From Oscillospiraceae bacterium (GTDB taxonomy: Bacteria > Bacillota > Clostridia > Oscillospirales > Ruminococcaceae): 64,000 nucleotides of DNA. The stretch is taken from NCBI GenBank assembly GCA_017847885.1, contig JAGAUA010000064.1, positions 1-64,000 of the forward strand, in the 5' to 3' direction. The translations under genes were made by a program, and so were the position numbers. Below are positions 50,704-59,837 of this stretch, piece by piece (position 1 is the stretch's first letter; the number at the start of each line of letters is the position of its first letter). Below the pieces are notes generated by a model. The model searched no databases and had not been told where the DNA came from. It saw nothing but the letters and a program-made list of their open reading frames with translations.

Positions 50704-51804
50704 ATGAAAAAAACAAGAGCATTGGTGATCGCGCTTGCGGCTGTAATGTCAATATCAATGACAGCCTGCGGTGCAAAAACAGATGACGCTTCGGCGGCTC
50801 TGCCCGAAACGGCGCAGGAGCAGACGACGGTCGCTGCGGAAACCGAAAAGGAAGAAAAGTCCGAAGAAACGACAGCGGAGGAAACAACCGCCGAGGAGAC
50901 TACCGCTCCCGAAACCACAACTGAGGAAACCACAACTGCCGAGCCTGCAATTGAGTACGTTGAGCCTGCTGTGGAGGATTTTGAGTATCAGTATGATGCG
51001 GCGATTAAGGGTGCAATAATTACAAAATATAATGGTAGCGATAAAGCTATACGTATACCCACGGAAATTGAGGGCGACCCTGTTAAAGCATTTATGTTAG
51101 ATAATAATAACATTACACATGTTGAAATACCCGATAGTTTTACTGTTATAGGTGAAAAAGCATTTTACGGCTGTTCTAATCTTGTTGAAGTTTCCATACC
51201 CAATAGTGTTACAGAAATCAGCAAATTTGCGTTCTGGGAGTGTGAAAGTCTTGAAAGAATAACTATACCTAATAGTGTAACATTTATTGGTGAGGCAGCA
51301 TTTGAAAGCTGTAAAAGTCTTACAAGCGTAACTATTCCTGATAGTGTTACAACAATTGAAAACCGCATATTCCGCTGCTGTTACAAACTTGAAAGCGTAA
51401 CGTTTTCCAATGGTGTTACAATGATTAGCGGCAGCACATTTGAAAGATGTGACAATCTTAAAAGCGTAACTATTCCCGACAGTGTTACAACCATAGAAGA
51501 ATGGGCATTTGCTGATTGCAAAAGCCTTGAAAGCATAACACTTCCCAATAGCATAACAACTATTAGTTACAACGCATTTGATAGTTGCATCAATCTTAAG
51601 GATATAAATATACCGGAAAGTGTTGCAATTATTAAAGGTGGGGCATTTGATGAATGTACGAAATTAAGAAATTTAAATATCCCCGATGGAGTTGCAACTG
51701 TTGAATCAGGTGCGTTCTTTGATTGTGACGCCCTCACCGTTACATACAAAGGAAACGAGTACAACTACACCAATTTTGAAGAGCTTTACAAATTGTTTAA
51801 CTGA
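50704..51804 (+). CDS. Leucine-rich-repeat (BspA-type) surface lipoprotein
   Basis: 366 residues from ATG 50704 behind AAGGAGAG. The lipobox is SMTAC; a Thr/Glu-rich linker of repeated ETTAEETT units follows, then about nine LRR_5 repeats of 23 residues with the pattern SVTIPDSVTTIEEWAF.DC.SLE. Such proteins are outer-face adhesins or binding proteins. The repeat half is richer in A and T and uses ATA and AAT codons more than its neighbours, hinting at a different origin or relaxed codon choice. Confidence 0.85.
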   Translation: MKKTRALVIALAAVMSISMTACGAKTDDASAALPETAQEQTTVAAETEKEEKSEETTAEETTAEETTAPETTTEETTTAEPAIEYVEPAVEDFEYQYDAAIKGAIITKYNGSDKAIRIPTEIEGDPVKAFMLDNNNITHVEIPDSFTVIGEKAFYGCSNLVEVSIPNSVTEISKFAFWECESLERITIPNSVTFIGEAAFESCKSLTSVTIPDSVTTIENRIFRCCYKLESVTFSNGVTMISGSTFERCDNLKSVTIPDSVTTIEEWAFADCKSLESITLPNSITTISYNAFDSCINLKDINIPESVAIIKGGAFDECTKLRNLNIPDGVATVESGAFFDCDALTVTYKGNEYNYTNFEELYKLFN

Positions 51805-51817
51805 TATTGCATACACA

Positions 51818-51857
51818 AAAGCGTGGGCCAACCAAAGCGGCTCACGCTTTATTTTTT
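51818..51857 (+). terminator. Intrinsic terminator
   Basis: AAAGCGTGGGCC (51818-51829) pairs with GGCTCACGCTTT (51839-51850), one G-U pair, then TATTTTTTT. Confidence 0.85.
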
Positions 51858-51934
51858 TGCTCAACGAATTATGACAAATTTTAACATATGAGTTGTTATA
51901 AAATAAATTAGTACCATAAAAAGGAAGTGAGAAA

Positions 51935-52240
51935 ATGCCCGTTATCATTGATACCGAGGAAAACACGGTCATTGCCCGTCTTTCGGGGGAGATAGACCAC
52001 CATACCGCCAAGGAGCTTCGCACCGATATTGACCTTGCCATAGACCGCCTAAAGCCTGCAACCCTTATTCTGGATTTTGACGGCGTGACCTTTATGGACA
52101 GCTCCGGGATAGGACTTGTTATGGGGCGCTATAAAATGCTGAAACCCTGGGGCGGAAGCATTATCATCGAAAACACGGGAAACCAGATAAAAAAGGTCAT
52201 GCGCCTTGCAGGTCTTGACAGGCTTGCGGTAATCAAATAG
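51935..52240 (+). CDS. spoIIAA: Anti-sigma F factor antagonist
   Basis: 101-residue STAS protein with FMDSSGIGLVMGRY, whose serine is phosphorylated by SpoIIAB. Unphosphorylated SpoIIAA releases sigma F from SpoIIAB in the forespore. First gene of spoIIAA-spoIIAB-sigF. AAAGGAAGTGAG precedes the ATG. Confidence 0.93.
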   Translation: MPVIIDTEENTVIARLSGEIDHHTAKELRTDIDLAIDRLKPATLILDFDGVTFMDSSGIGLVMGRYKMLKPWGGSIIIENTGNQIKKVMRLAGLDRLAVIK

Positions 52241-52255
52241 CAAAGGATGGTCAGA

Positions 52256-52699
52256 GTGAATATTCTAAACGAAGTAAAAATGTCGTTTCCCTGCAAGAGC
52301 CGCAACGAAGCCCTTGCCCGTACCGCGGTGACCGCTTTCTCCGCACAGCTTGACCCCTCCGTAAACGAGATAGGGGAGATAAAAACTGCCGTCTCCGAGG
52401 CGGTCACAAACTGTATCGTTCACGCCTACCGCGGCAGGACAGGCAATATCGAGCTTGTTATGCGTATTCTGGATAACAACGTGCTGTACATAAAAGTGCG
52501 CGACCGCGGCTGCGGAATACCCGACATAAAGCAGGCTATGGAGCCGCTTTATACCTCCGCCCCCGAAGAGGAACGGGCAGGTCTGGGCTTTGCGGTCATG
52601 GAAAGCTTTATGGACAAGGTCACCGTCCGAAGCAAAGAGGGCAGCGGCACCTCCGTTACCATGACAAGGAAGATACTTTCGGACAAGGCGGATACATAA
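52256..52699 (+). CDS. spoIIAB: Anti-sigma F factor, serine kinase
   Basis: About 147 residues from GTG 52256, eight bases after AAAGGAT; ATG 52247 overlaps that site. GHKL ATPase with N-box EIKTAVSEAVTNCIVHAY, G1 box DRGCGIPD and G2 region AGLGFAVMESF. It holds sigma F inactive and phosphorylates SpoIIAA. Confidence 0.93.
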   Translation: MNILNEVKMSFPCKSRNEALARTAVTAFSAQLDPSVNEIGEIKTAVSEAVTNCIVHAYRGRTGNIELVMRILDNNVLYIKVRDRGCGIPDIKQAMEPLYTSAPEEERAGLGFAVMESFMDKVTVRSKEGSGTSVTMTRKILSDKADT

Positions 52700-52736
52700 G
52701 TTTAGGCGGCAATACCGCAGAAAGGATATGCCTGCT

Positions 52737-53402
52737 TTGAATACGCTTAAAGAAAACAAGCTTGCCGAGGAAAACCTTGGGCTTGTGCATTTGTGCGCAA
52801 ACCGTTTCCGCGGCAGGGGAATAGAATACGACGACCTTTACGGCGCAGGCTGCATCGGTCTTGTAAAGGCGGCGGCAGCCTTTGATACGGAGCGGGGCGT
52901 GAAGTTTTCCACCTATGCCGTGCCCGTGATTTTGGGGGAAATAAAGCGGCTTTTCCGTGACGGCGGCTCTATAAAGGTCAGCCGCTCTGTAAGAGAGCTT
53001 AGCTTGAAGCTTTCCCGTGCAAAGGAGCGCTTCTGCCTTGAAAACGGGCGTGAGCCCACCATATCCGAGCTTGCGGATATCACGGGGGCAAGCTGCGAGA
53101 GCGTGTCCGAGGCAATTGCGGCAGGAATGCCTGCGGTGTCCCTTACGGACAATTCCGACGGCGAGGACGGGGGACAGACGGATATTTCCACGCCTGCTCC
53201 CGATTTGGAGCTTGTGGATATACTCTCTCTGCGGCAGGCATTGCAGTCCCTTGACGAGACCGACCGCAGGCTGATATACTGCCGTTACTTCAAGGACATG
53301 ACCCAGACCAAGACCGCCCGTGAACTGGGCATGACCCAGGTGCAGGTGTCACGACGGGAAAAAAAGCTTCTGATGACCCTAAGGGGAAATCTTACCGAAT
53401 AA
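52737..53402 (+). CDS. sigF: Sporulation sigma factor F
   Basis: About 221 residues. TTG 52737 is preferred because AAAGGA (52721-52726) is ten bases upstream; ATG 52728 is almost on top of it. Sigma-70 region 2 (DLYGAGCIGLVKAAAAFD, FSTYAVPVILGEIKR), region 3 and region 4 (ELGMTQVQVSRREKKLL) are complete. It starts forespore-specific transcription. Confidence 0.93.
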   Translation: MNTLKENKLAEENLGLVHLCANRFRGRGIEYDDLYGAGCIGLVKAAAAFDTERGVKFSTYAVPVILGEIKRLFRDGGSIKVSRSVRELSLKLSRAKERFCLENGREPTISELADITGASCESVSEAIAAGMPAVSLTDNSDGEDGGQTDISTPAPDLELVDILSLRQALQSLDETDRRLIYCRYFKDMTQTKTARELGMTQVQVSRREKKLLMTLRGNLTE

Positions 53403-53412
53403 ACCAAAAAAT

Positions 53413-53606
53413 ATTGGGCGGATAATATCCGCCCATGCAAAATGGATAAAACATCATTCCAATGTAGGGGCGGCTATCAGCCGCCCGTTAATTTTATGGT
53501 TAATCTGAAAAAATTATTTTTTCGATATCGGGCGGATAATATCCGCCCCTACAAAGTGGATAAAAACACCATCTCATTGTAGGGGACGGGTCTCCCGTCC
53601 CGTTAT
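53413..53606. repeat. Cluster of four dispersed palindromes
   Basis: Units at 53415-53434 (GGGCGGATAATATCCGCCC), 53463-53488 (TGTAGGGGCGGCT..AGCCGCCCG), 53527-53552 (ATCGGGCGGAT..ATCCGCCCCTACA) and 53578-53604 (TGTAGGGGACGGG..CCCGTCCCG). They form two opposed pairs between the convergent sigF and Big_2 genes. The last unit has a changed stem that still pairs. Confidence 0.7.
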
Positions 53607-53622
53607 TTTTACAGATAAACCA

Positions 53623-53652
53623 AAAAGAGGATATCCGAAGATATCCTCTTTT
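53623..53652. terminator. Bidirectional intrinsic terminator
   Basis: AAAAGAGGATATC (53623-53635) and GATATCCTCTTTT (53640-53652) with loop CGAA; works for both convergent genes. Confidence 0.85.
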
Positions 53653-53667
53653 GTTATGCAATAGGGT

Positions 53668-55383
53668 TTACTTTATGCCGTCTGCAAGTGCGCCCTTGTA
53701 TGCAGCGTCAAGGTTTGCCGAAGCGTTGGTGTTGTTTACATAAAGAACATATACCATTCTGCCGCCGATGTAGGTGCAGTCAACAGCTTCATTCTTGGTT
53801 GTGTCGGCAGTAGGAGAGGTGGAGTACATTACGTTGTATTCGTAAACTCCCGTATCCTTCTGAATGATGTCGTTTACCTTAACAGCGTCGTAGCCGGTCT
53901 TGGGAATAACCATATACTTGTATGTGCTGCCGCTTGCCCAAGCGATCCTCATATCGGAAGCGTTTGTTACGGTAGGACGTGTTGTGTAGGTAACGTAGTA
54001 AGAATAAGCGTTGTTGTTGTTCTGATCTTCTGCAATAATATTGTCGACCTTTTGAGAGTCAAAGTTGTACGGAACAAGCATATATCTCGTTATGGTTCTG
54101 CCGGTGGACGGGTCAATGATCGTCCAGGTCTTTACATAATCCCATGTGTCGGTCTTATTGGGGGTCTCGCTGTAAATTTTGTAATATTCAAATGAGCCGT
54201 TATATTTTGCTGTGATTGTATCGTACTTGACCTTGTCATAGTTTGCAGGGAGAAGAACATATCTTGTGCCGTAGCTGTATTTGGTTCCGTAGTAGGTAAA
54301 TACTTCATAAGTATCCGTTGAAGCGATCCTTGAAGGAATTTCGCTGTAAACGGTATAGTAGGAGTACTTGTTCAGCTTCTTTGCAATGAGGGTGTTGGTA
54401 TATGCCGAGTCATAGTTTGCGGGGACAAGCATATAGTAGTTTGTGTAGGAGTTTACTTCGATCTTGATGATCTCATCGGTTGCAAGAAGCTTAGTGGGGA
54501 TCTGGGTATACATCTCATAGTACTTTGCAACCTGACCTGTTACCGTAACATAAACGGTAGTGCTGTTTGAGGTATCGTTCTTGTCGTAGAACTTGATAGA
54601 AGCCATACCTGCCGAGATACCCTTTACAGTGTATGTTGCGTAGTTGCCCGAAACCTTCGAACGTGTAACGTTTATCACTCTTGAGTCGGAAACGGAATAT
54701 TCCAGATTATTGATATCGGAGGAATATACCTGAAGGCTGTAGCTGTCGTTTGCATTTACATTTACCTGAGATGTATAAGGCATGATGACCATATCATCGC
54801 CCTCTACATTTACGGTTATGTACTTGTAGCAGGTAGAAGGATACTTTTTAAGGTAAACCTTGATTTTTGCAGTACCTACGCCGTTTGCGGTAATTCTGAT
54901 GTCAATGTTATTGCCGTCCCACTCAACGGGTCTGATCCATGAAGCGGAAGCGACCTTTTTGTTTGTTGAACCAACGGTAAGACCGCTGTGTGAGCCCTTG
55001 ACTGTCATTGTAACGACCTTTGACTGACCAACCTCGTCAAAGGTTATGCTTGAGGTGCTTGCGGTTATTTTTGCCGCAACGACCTTGACCTTGCATTTAA
55101 GGGTAGACGAGCCGACCTTTGCGTAAATGTATGTGGTGCCGGGAGCCTTGCCCACTACCTTACCCTTTGTGGATACTGTAGCGATTGACTTATCGCCTGT
55201 GGACCACTTTACGGAAGATGACGAAGCACCGCTAACGCTGAGAGTCGTCTGATAGCCTTGAGTAAGGGTCACGGACGTCTTGTTCAGCGATACGCTTGCT
55301 GCGCTTGCGGGAATATACATCAGCGAAGCGACCATGAATACTGCCAGAAAAAGACTTAGCAGAGTTCTAAAACTTTTTTTCAT
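53668..55383 (-). CDS. Secreted Big_2 protein with five C-terminal ~55-residue repeats
   Basis: 571 residues from ATG 55383 behind AAGGAGGAAC. Signal peptide ends ASAAS. A Big_2 Ig-like domain follows (SLNKTSVTLTQGYQTTLSVS...STKGKVVGKAPGTTYIYAKV), then two further beta domains (about 105-200 and 205-280). The second half (residues about 287-571) is five tandem repeats of 52-60 residues, each with YY.xYxxxPT near its start and a Y.LVPANYD..K.D.I.AK-like core. I do not recognise this repeat. Tyr/Asn/Thr-rich composition suggests surface binding or adhesion. No sorting signal is present. Confidence 0.82.
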   Translation of the reverse strand: MKKSFRTLLSLFLAVFMVASLMYIPASAASVSLNKTSVTLTQGYQTTLSVSGASSSSVKWSTGDKSIATVSTKGKVVGKAPGTTYIYAKVGSSTLKCKVKVVAAKITASTSSITFDEVGQSKVVTMTVKGSHSGLTVGSTNKKVASASWIRPVEWDGNNIDIRITANGVGTAKIKVYLKKYPSTCYKYITVNVEGDDMVIMPYTSQVNVNANDSYSLQVYSSDINNLEYSVSDSRVINVTRSKVSGNYATYTVKGISAGMASIKFYDKNDTSNSTTVYVTVTGQVAKYYEMYTQIPTKLLATDEIIKIEVNSYTNYYMLVPANYDSAYTNTLIAKKLNKYSYYTVYSEIPSRIASTDTYEVFTYYGTKYSYGTRYVLLPANYDKVKYDTITAKYNGSFEYYKIYSETPNKTDTWDYVKTWTIIDPSTGRTITRYMLVPYNFDSQKVDNIIAEDQNNNNAYSYYVTYTTRPTVTNASDMRIAWASGSTYKYMVIPKTGYDAVKVNDIIQKDTGVYEYNVMYSTSPTADTTKNEAVDCTYIGGRMVYVLYVNNTNASANLDAAYKGALADGIK

Positions 55384-55563
55384 ATAAGTTCCTCCTTCTT
55401 TTAGGAAACACCGCATAATGTGCGGCGCTGTCTCTATTTCTTTAAGCATATTTTAGCATTAAATTTGGTTAAAGTCAATGAAATATCGAGAACAATACAG
55501 TGACAAATAGTGACAATTCAGTAACAATATTCTATTCGCTCCGCATTGTGACAAATTGCGCCG

Positions 55564-56112
55564 CTATATTATGGAATACGACATCTCCGCGCTGCCGTTT
55601 TCAAGGCTTTTCACGGTGAATACGCCGTCCTCGTATATCATATAGCTTTTCTGCCTGCCCTCTTTTGGGAGGGATACCGAGCCGGGGTTCATGTAAACAT
55701 AGCCCCTGCTGCCGTCCAAGACTTGAACGTGGGTGTGACCGTGGAGAAGAACGTCTCCGTTTTTCAGCGCAGGAGGATTATCAGTGTTGAACTTATGCCC
55801 GTGGGTAACAAAAACCGTCCTGCCCTCAAGATACAGCAGGGCATACTCCGCCATTATCGGAAACTCCAGCACCATCTGGTCCACCTCGGTATCGCAGTTG
55901 CCCCTCACGCAGAGCAGGTCGTTTTTGCGCTCGTTAAGCATTGCAATGACCTTTTTCGGCGCATAGCCCTCTGGCAGGTCGTTTCTCGGACCGTGGTAAA
56001 GGATATCCCCCAGCAGGAAAAGCTTCTCCGCTTTTTCCTCGTCAAAGCGCCTTAGCATAAGCTGACAGCTTGGCGCGCAGCCGTGGATATCCGAAGCAAA
56101 CATCAATTTCAT
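55564..56112 (-). CDS. yfcE: YfcE-type metallophosphoesterase
   Basis: 182 residues with the calcineurin-like metal motifs: FASDIHG, LLGDILYHGPRN, VRGNCDTEV, VTHGHKFN and LHGHTH. YfcE-like enzymes hydrolyse phosphodiesters with two bound metals; the natural substrate is unclear. It starts 11 bases after the aldose-epimerase-like gene. Confidence 0.92.
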   Translation of the reverse strand: MKLMFASDIHGCAPSCQLMLRRFDEEKAEKLFLLGDILYHGPRNDLPEGYAPKKVIAMLNERKNDLLCVRGNCDTEVDQMVLEFPIMAEYALLYLEGRTVFVTHGHKFNTDNPPALKNGDVLLHGHTHVQVLDGSRGYVYMNPGSVSLPKEGRQKSYMIYEDGVFTVKSLENGSAEMSYSII

Positions 56113-56123
56113 GCGCGTACCCC

Positions 56124-57137
56124 TTATTTCGTAAAGAACCGCTGGGAAACTGTGTAGGTCTCCTTGGGCGCAAGCTCCTCGTAGCCGCTTTTTTCTCTGG
56201 GCATATCAAGGTTTGGCGCGTTTACCTGGGCGGTCATCGGCTCGGGGCAGAAATAATTCATAAAGCCCTCGTGGTTCCATACTATCCAGAATTTGTATTT
56301 GTCGTCCACCTCGTAGCAAATCTTCTTGCCGCTTTCGGTATCGGTCATCACGCAGCCATAGAAGTCCTTTCCGTCCAGCTTGACCGCGCCTGCGGTGTAC
56401 ATATCGTTGCAGATGTCCTGCAAAACGGGGCATTTTGTGCCGTTGACGTACTCCATATCCCAATCGTTGAGGGCAAGCTGTCTGCCGTTGGGAAGCCACC
56501 TTTTCTTGTTGAACTGAAGCTTCTTAACCGCAGGAACCTGCAAACGGATATTTTCCTGCTTGCCGCCGTCAACAAAGGGAGCGTTGATAGTGGTGTGTGT
56601 AGCAATGGAAACGGGCAGCATTTTCTTTGATTTGTTGGTCAGAGAAATAGTGTGCTTCAAGCCGTTTTCGGAAAGCTCTATCGTTATCTCCACGCTGAAC
56701 TTTACGGGGAAGCAGTTGAAGAAAAAGTCGTTCTCGTCATATGTAAAGGACGTGGTGACATACGCCCTGCCGCCCTCCGTACCCATAGCCTTTATCTTGT
56801 GCGCGCGCTTGTGGATAAAGCCGTGAAGATGGTTTTTGAACCTGCTTTCGTTTACGGGGAAATGATACTCCGCGTCGGAGGTCCGCAGTACGCCGTTGTC
56901 GAGACGGTTGGGCAGATACAGCGTAGGCAGACCCCATATCTCGGGGGAATTCATAAACTCGCTTATCGTCAGCTCGTCGCTGTAACGGAATATCTCCATG
57001 CCCTTTTCGTTGTCGCGGAAACGAAGCACGTTGCTTCCCAGCGACGGCGCAACTATCGCATAATAGCCGCCTGCCGCCAGCTCAACAGCCTCTATTCCCT
57101 TGTGCATAGCTTTTCTTGCGTAAAATTCCTTTGCCAT
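56124..57137 (-). CDS. Aldose 1-epimerase (mutarotase) family protein
   Basis: 337 residues from ATG 57137 behind AAAGGAG. The galactose-mutarotase fold shows GIEAVELAAGGYYAIVAPSLGSNVLRF at the N terminus, YLPNRLDNG (sugar contact region), HLHGFIHKR (catalytic His) and a late Glu-containing CPEPMTAQ. It interconverts sugar anomers or a related substrate in the cytoplasm. Confidence 0.88.
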   Translation of the reverse strand: MAKEFYARKAMHKGIEAVELAAGGYYAIVAPSLGSNVLRFRDNEKGMEIFRYSDELTISEFMNSPEIWGLPTLYLPNRLDNGVLRTSDAEYHFPVNESRFKNHLHGFIHKRAHKIKAMGTEGGRAYVTTSFTYDENDFFFNCFPVKFSVEITIELSENGLKHTISLTNKSKKMLPVSIATHTTINAPFVDGGKQENIRLQVPAVKKLQFNKKRWLPNGRQLALNDWDMEYVNGTKCPVLQDICNDMYTAGAVKLDGKDFYGCVMTDTESGKKICYEVDDKYKFWIVWNHEGFMNYFCPEPMTAQVNAPNLDMPREKSGYEELAPKETYTVSQRFFTK

Positions 57138-57185
57138 TTCGGTTTGCTCCTTTATAATAAATTTTGGTCGTTCACTTTGCAACGG

Positions 57186-57785
57186 TCAGCTGTCATATGT
57201 CCTTACCCTCAGCTCAATCCCCAGCCTTTCGGACAGCTCCCGACAAGCTTTGATGTCCTCCTCGGGGATAACGTCCACCACCGTGAACATCACCTTGGGC
57301 ACGTATTTTTTGCAGTCCTCCGCAAATTTCAGCATTGCCTCAAAAGCGTCCTCCCATTTGGGACGGGTCACCGCGTTGTACTTTTCGGCGCTGCACTGAT
57401 TAAGGGAAATGGAAACGATATCCACCGCGCCCTCAAGCAGCTGAGCCGTGGGTCTGCCGTTTATCTTGTCCCCCAGACCGTTTGTGTTGAGCCGCACGGG
57501 CAAGCCCAGCTTTTTCCTTATGTGCTTTCCAATCAAAGCCACGTCCTCGGCACGCTCCATAGGCTCGCCGTAGCCGCAGAAAACCACCTCGGTGTACCTG
57601 CTTAAATCGTACTTCCCAAACTCGGAAATGACCTCGTCGGCAGTCGGCTCACGGTCGAGCCAAAGGCTGTCTGAGCCGTACGCGCCGTCTCCGTTCTGTC
57701 TTATGCAAAAGGTACACGCGCAGGGACAGCGGTTTGTAAGGTTGACATAAATTTTATTGCCAACCGTATAAAGCATAGTCATCAT
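57186..57785 (-). CDS. TatD-associated-type radical SAM protein
   Basis: 199 residues. The cluster motif is CPCACTFC (CxxxCxxC), which binds the 4Fe-4S group for S-adenosylmethionine cleavage; VVFCGYGEPMER and VRLNTNGLGDK follow as in short radical SAM enzymes. It resembles the TatD-associated group, but no tatD gene is adjacent. Substrate unknown. Confidence 0.82.
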   Translation of the reverse strand: MMTMLYTVGNKIYVNLTNRCPCACTFCIRQNGDGAYGSDSLWLDREPTADEVISEFGKYDLSRYTEVVFCGYGEPMERAEDVALIGKHIRKKLGLPVRLNTNGLGDKINGRPTAQLLEGAVDIVSISLNQCSAEKYNAVTRPKWEDAFEAMLKFAEDCKKYVPKVMFTVVDVIPEEDIKACRELSERLGIELRVRTYDS

Positions 57786-57824
57786 TTTGCAAAACCTCTT
57801 TCAATGGGTACGTTTTTTCCTGAT

Positions 57825-58310
57825 CTATTTATGGTATTTTCCGCCGTTCAAAATCTGAAAGCCGCGGTATATCTGCTCCAGCACCATTACTCTTGCAAGC
57901 TGGTGGGGAAAGGTCATCTCTGACATTGACAGCCTGAAATCGGACATTGCCTTGACCTCCTCGGCAATGCCGCAGGAGCTGCCGATAACAATGTTCAGCA
58001 CGCTTTTGCCGTCAACGGATATCTTGCCTATCTTCTCGGCAAGCTTCTCCGAAGAAAGCTGCTTTCCCTCTATACACATTGTAATATTATAGCAATCTTT
58101 TCCGTTTAGTATCGGCAGCATGGCCTTTGCCTCGGCGGAAAGCGCCGCCTTTATTTCCTTTTCCGACGGATTATCGGGCAGCCTGCTCTCGGCAAGCTCG
58201 GTAATATTCAGCTTGCAAAAAGCACCCAGCCTTTTGGCGTACTCCGCGCAGGCGTCCCGAAGGTAACTCTCTTTCAGCTTGCCCACAGTAATTATATTAA
58301 CGTTCAGCAT
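57825..58310 (-). CDS. rlmH: 23S rRNA pseudouridine-1915 N3-methyltransferase
   Basis: 161 residues of the SPOUT family. VNIITVGKLKESYLRDACAEY opens the protein, IVIGSSCGIAEEV is the SAM-binding knot, and MTFPHQLARVMVLEQIYRG.., ending GGKYHK, completes the family pattern. It methylates the ribosomal A-site helix 69. Confidence 0.94.
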   Translation of the reverse strand: MLNVNIITVGKLKESYLRDACAEYAKRLGAFCKLNITELAESRLPDNPSEKEIKAALSAEAKAMLPILNGKDCYNITMCIEGKQLSSEKLAEKIGKISVDGKSVLNIVIGSSCGIAEEVKAMSDFRLSMSEMTFPHQLARVMVLEQIYRGFQILNGGKYHK

Positions 58311-58393
58311 ATTTTTACTCCATAAAACATTATGATAAAATTATATAATAATCCGCCGCAAATGTCAATGAATTACAGACCCGTACCGTAAAA

Positions 58394-58429
58394 AAATCCG
58401 CAGAACAGTCCGAGCCGTCCTGCGGATTT
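58394..58429 (-). terminator. Intrinsic terminator after glyS
   Basis: AAATCCGCAG/CTGCGGATTT around a 16-base loop, with a seven-T run on the minus strand. Confidence 0.8.
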
Positions 58430-58442
58430 GATGTTTATGAAA

Positions 58443-59816
58443 TCAGAATTCAAGCTTCTTGCTGAGGTAATCAACCAGCTCTTCGATCTTGACTCTTTCC
58501 TGCTCCATTGTGTCTCTGTCGCGGACGGTCACGCAGCCGTCCTTTTCAAGAGTATCGAAATCGTAGGTGATGCAGAAAGGCGTACCGATCTCGTCCTGAC
58601 GGCGGTAACGCTTGCCTATCTGACCTGCCTCGTCGTAATCCACGCTGAAATGCTTGGAAAGCATGGTGTAAACCTCCATAGCCTGGTCCTTCAGCTTCTT
58701 TGTAAGAGGAAGTACCGCAGCCTTGATAGGTGCAAGTGCAGGGTGCAGGTGCATAACTGTGCGGACGTCGCCCTCGCCGATAGTCTCCTCGTCATACGCC
58801 TCGCAGACAATGGAGAGGAACAGTCTTTCTACGCCGAGAGACGGCTCGATAACGTATGGAACGTACTTCTCGTTTGTCTCGGGGTCGAAGTATTCAAGGG
58901 ACTTGCCGCTTGTTTTGATGTGCTGTGTAAGGTCGTAGTCTGTTCTGTCCGCAACGCCCCAAAGCTCGCCCCAGCCGAAGGGGAAGAGGTACTCGAAGTC
59001 GGTCGTTGCCTTTGAGTAGAAGCAAAGCTCCTCGGGGGAGTGGTCGCGGAGACGGAGGTGCTCCTCCTTGATGCCGAGGCTAAGAAGGAAGTCGCGGCAG
59101 TAGCCTCTCCAGTATTGGAACCATTCAAGGTCTGTACCGGGCTTGCAGAAGAACTCAAGCTCCATCTGCTCGAACTCGCGAACGCGGAAAATAAAGTTGC
59201 CCGGGGTAATTTCGTTACGGAAGGACTTACCTATCTGTGCAACGCCGAAAGGCACCTTTTTACGGGTGGTGCGCTGAATATTTGCAAAGTTTACAAAGAT
59301 ACCCTGAGCGGTCTCGGGACGGAGATAAAGCTCAGCCTTTGAGTCCTCGGTAACGCCCTGGAAGGTCTTGAACATAAGGTTGAACTGACGGATAGGAGTA
59401 AAGTTCTTCTTTCCGCAGTTGGGGCACTTTACATCGTTATTTTCAATGAATTCGCTCATCTGGTCGTTTGTCCAGCCTGTGGGGTTTGTGCCTGTCTGGG
59501 ACTCGATAAGCTGGTCTGCACGGTGACGCGTCTTACACTCGCGGCAGTCCATAAGGGGGTCGGAGAAGCCGCCGAGGTGACCTGAAGCGACCCATGTCTG
59601 AGGATTCATAAGTATAGCGCTGTCCAGACCCACATTGTAGGGGCATTCCTGAACGAACTTTTTCAGCCACGCGTTCTTGATGTTGTTCTTGAGGAGAACG
59701 CCGAGAGGGCCGTAGTCCCAAGTGTTTGCAAGACCGCCGTAAATTTCCGAGCCGGGATAAACGTATCCTCTGCCCTTACAAAGCGCAACTATTTTGTCCA
59801 TGCTTTTTTCTGCCAT
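58443..59816 (-). CDS. glyS: Glycyl-tRNA synthetase, dimeric type
   Basis: 457 residues from ATG 59816 behind TGGAGG. Class II synthetase: [16 protein letters not shown] and [16 protein letters not shown] at the N terminus, zinc-like [18 protein letters not shown], motif 2 region [21 protein letters not shown], motif 3 [12 protein letters not shown]. The single-chain alpha2 type is used in many Clostridia. No T-box was seen directly upstream. Confidence 0.96.
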   Translation of the reverse strand: MAEKSMDKIVALCKGRGYVYPGSEIYGGLANTWDYGPLGVLLKNNIKNAWLKKFVQECPYNVGLDSAILMNPQTWVASGHLGGFSDPLMDCRECKTRHRADQLIESQTGTNPTGWTNDQMSEFIENNDVKCPNCGKKNFTPIRQFNLMFKTFQGVTEDSKAELYLRPETAQGIFVNFANIQRTTRKKVPFGVAQIGKSFRNEITPGNFIFRVREFEQMELEFFCKPGTDLEWFQYWRGYCRDFLLSLGIKEEHLRLRDHSPEELCFYSKATTDFEYLFPFGWGELWGVADRTDYDLTQHIKTSGKSLEYFDPETNEKYVPYVIEPSLGVERLFLSIVCEAYDEETIGEGDVRTVMHLHPALAPIKAAVLPLTKKLKDQAMEVYTMLSKHFSVDYDEAGQIGKRYRRQDEIGTPFCITYDFDTLEKDGCVTVRDRDTMEQERVKIEELVDYLSKKLEF

Positions 59817-59837
59817 AACAATAACCTCCATACCATA

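Noticed and set aside
51020-51804. The LRR gene as a recent horizontal transfer
   Set aside because: The A/T-rich repeat half may only reflect the LRR consensus; no mobile element or attachment site flanks it.
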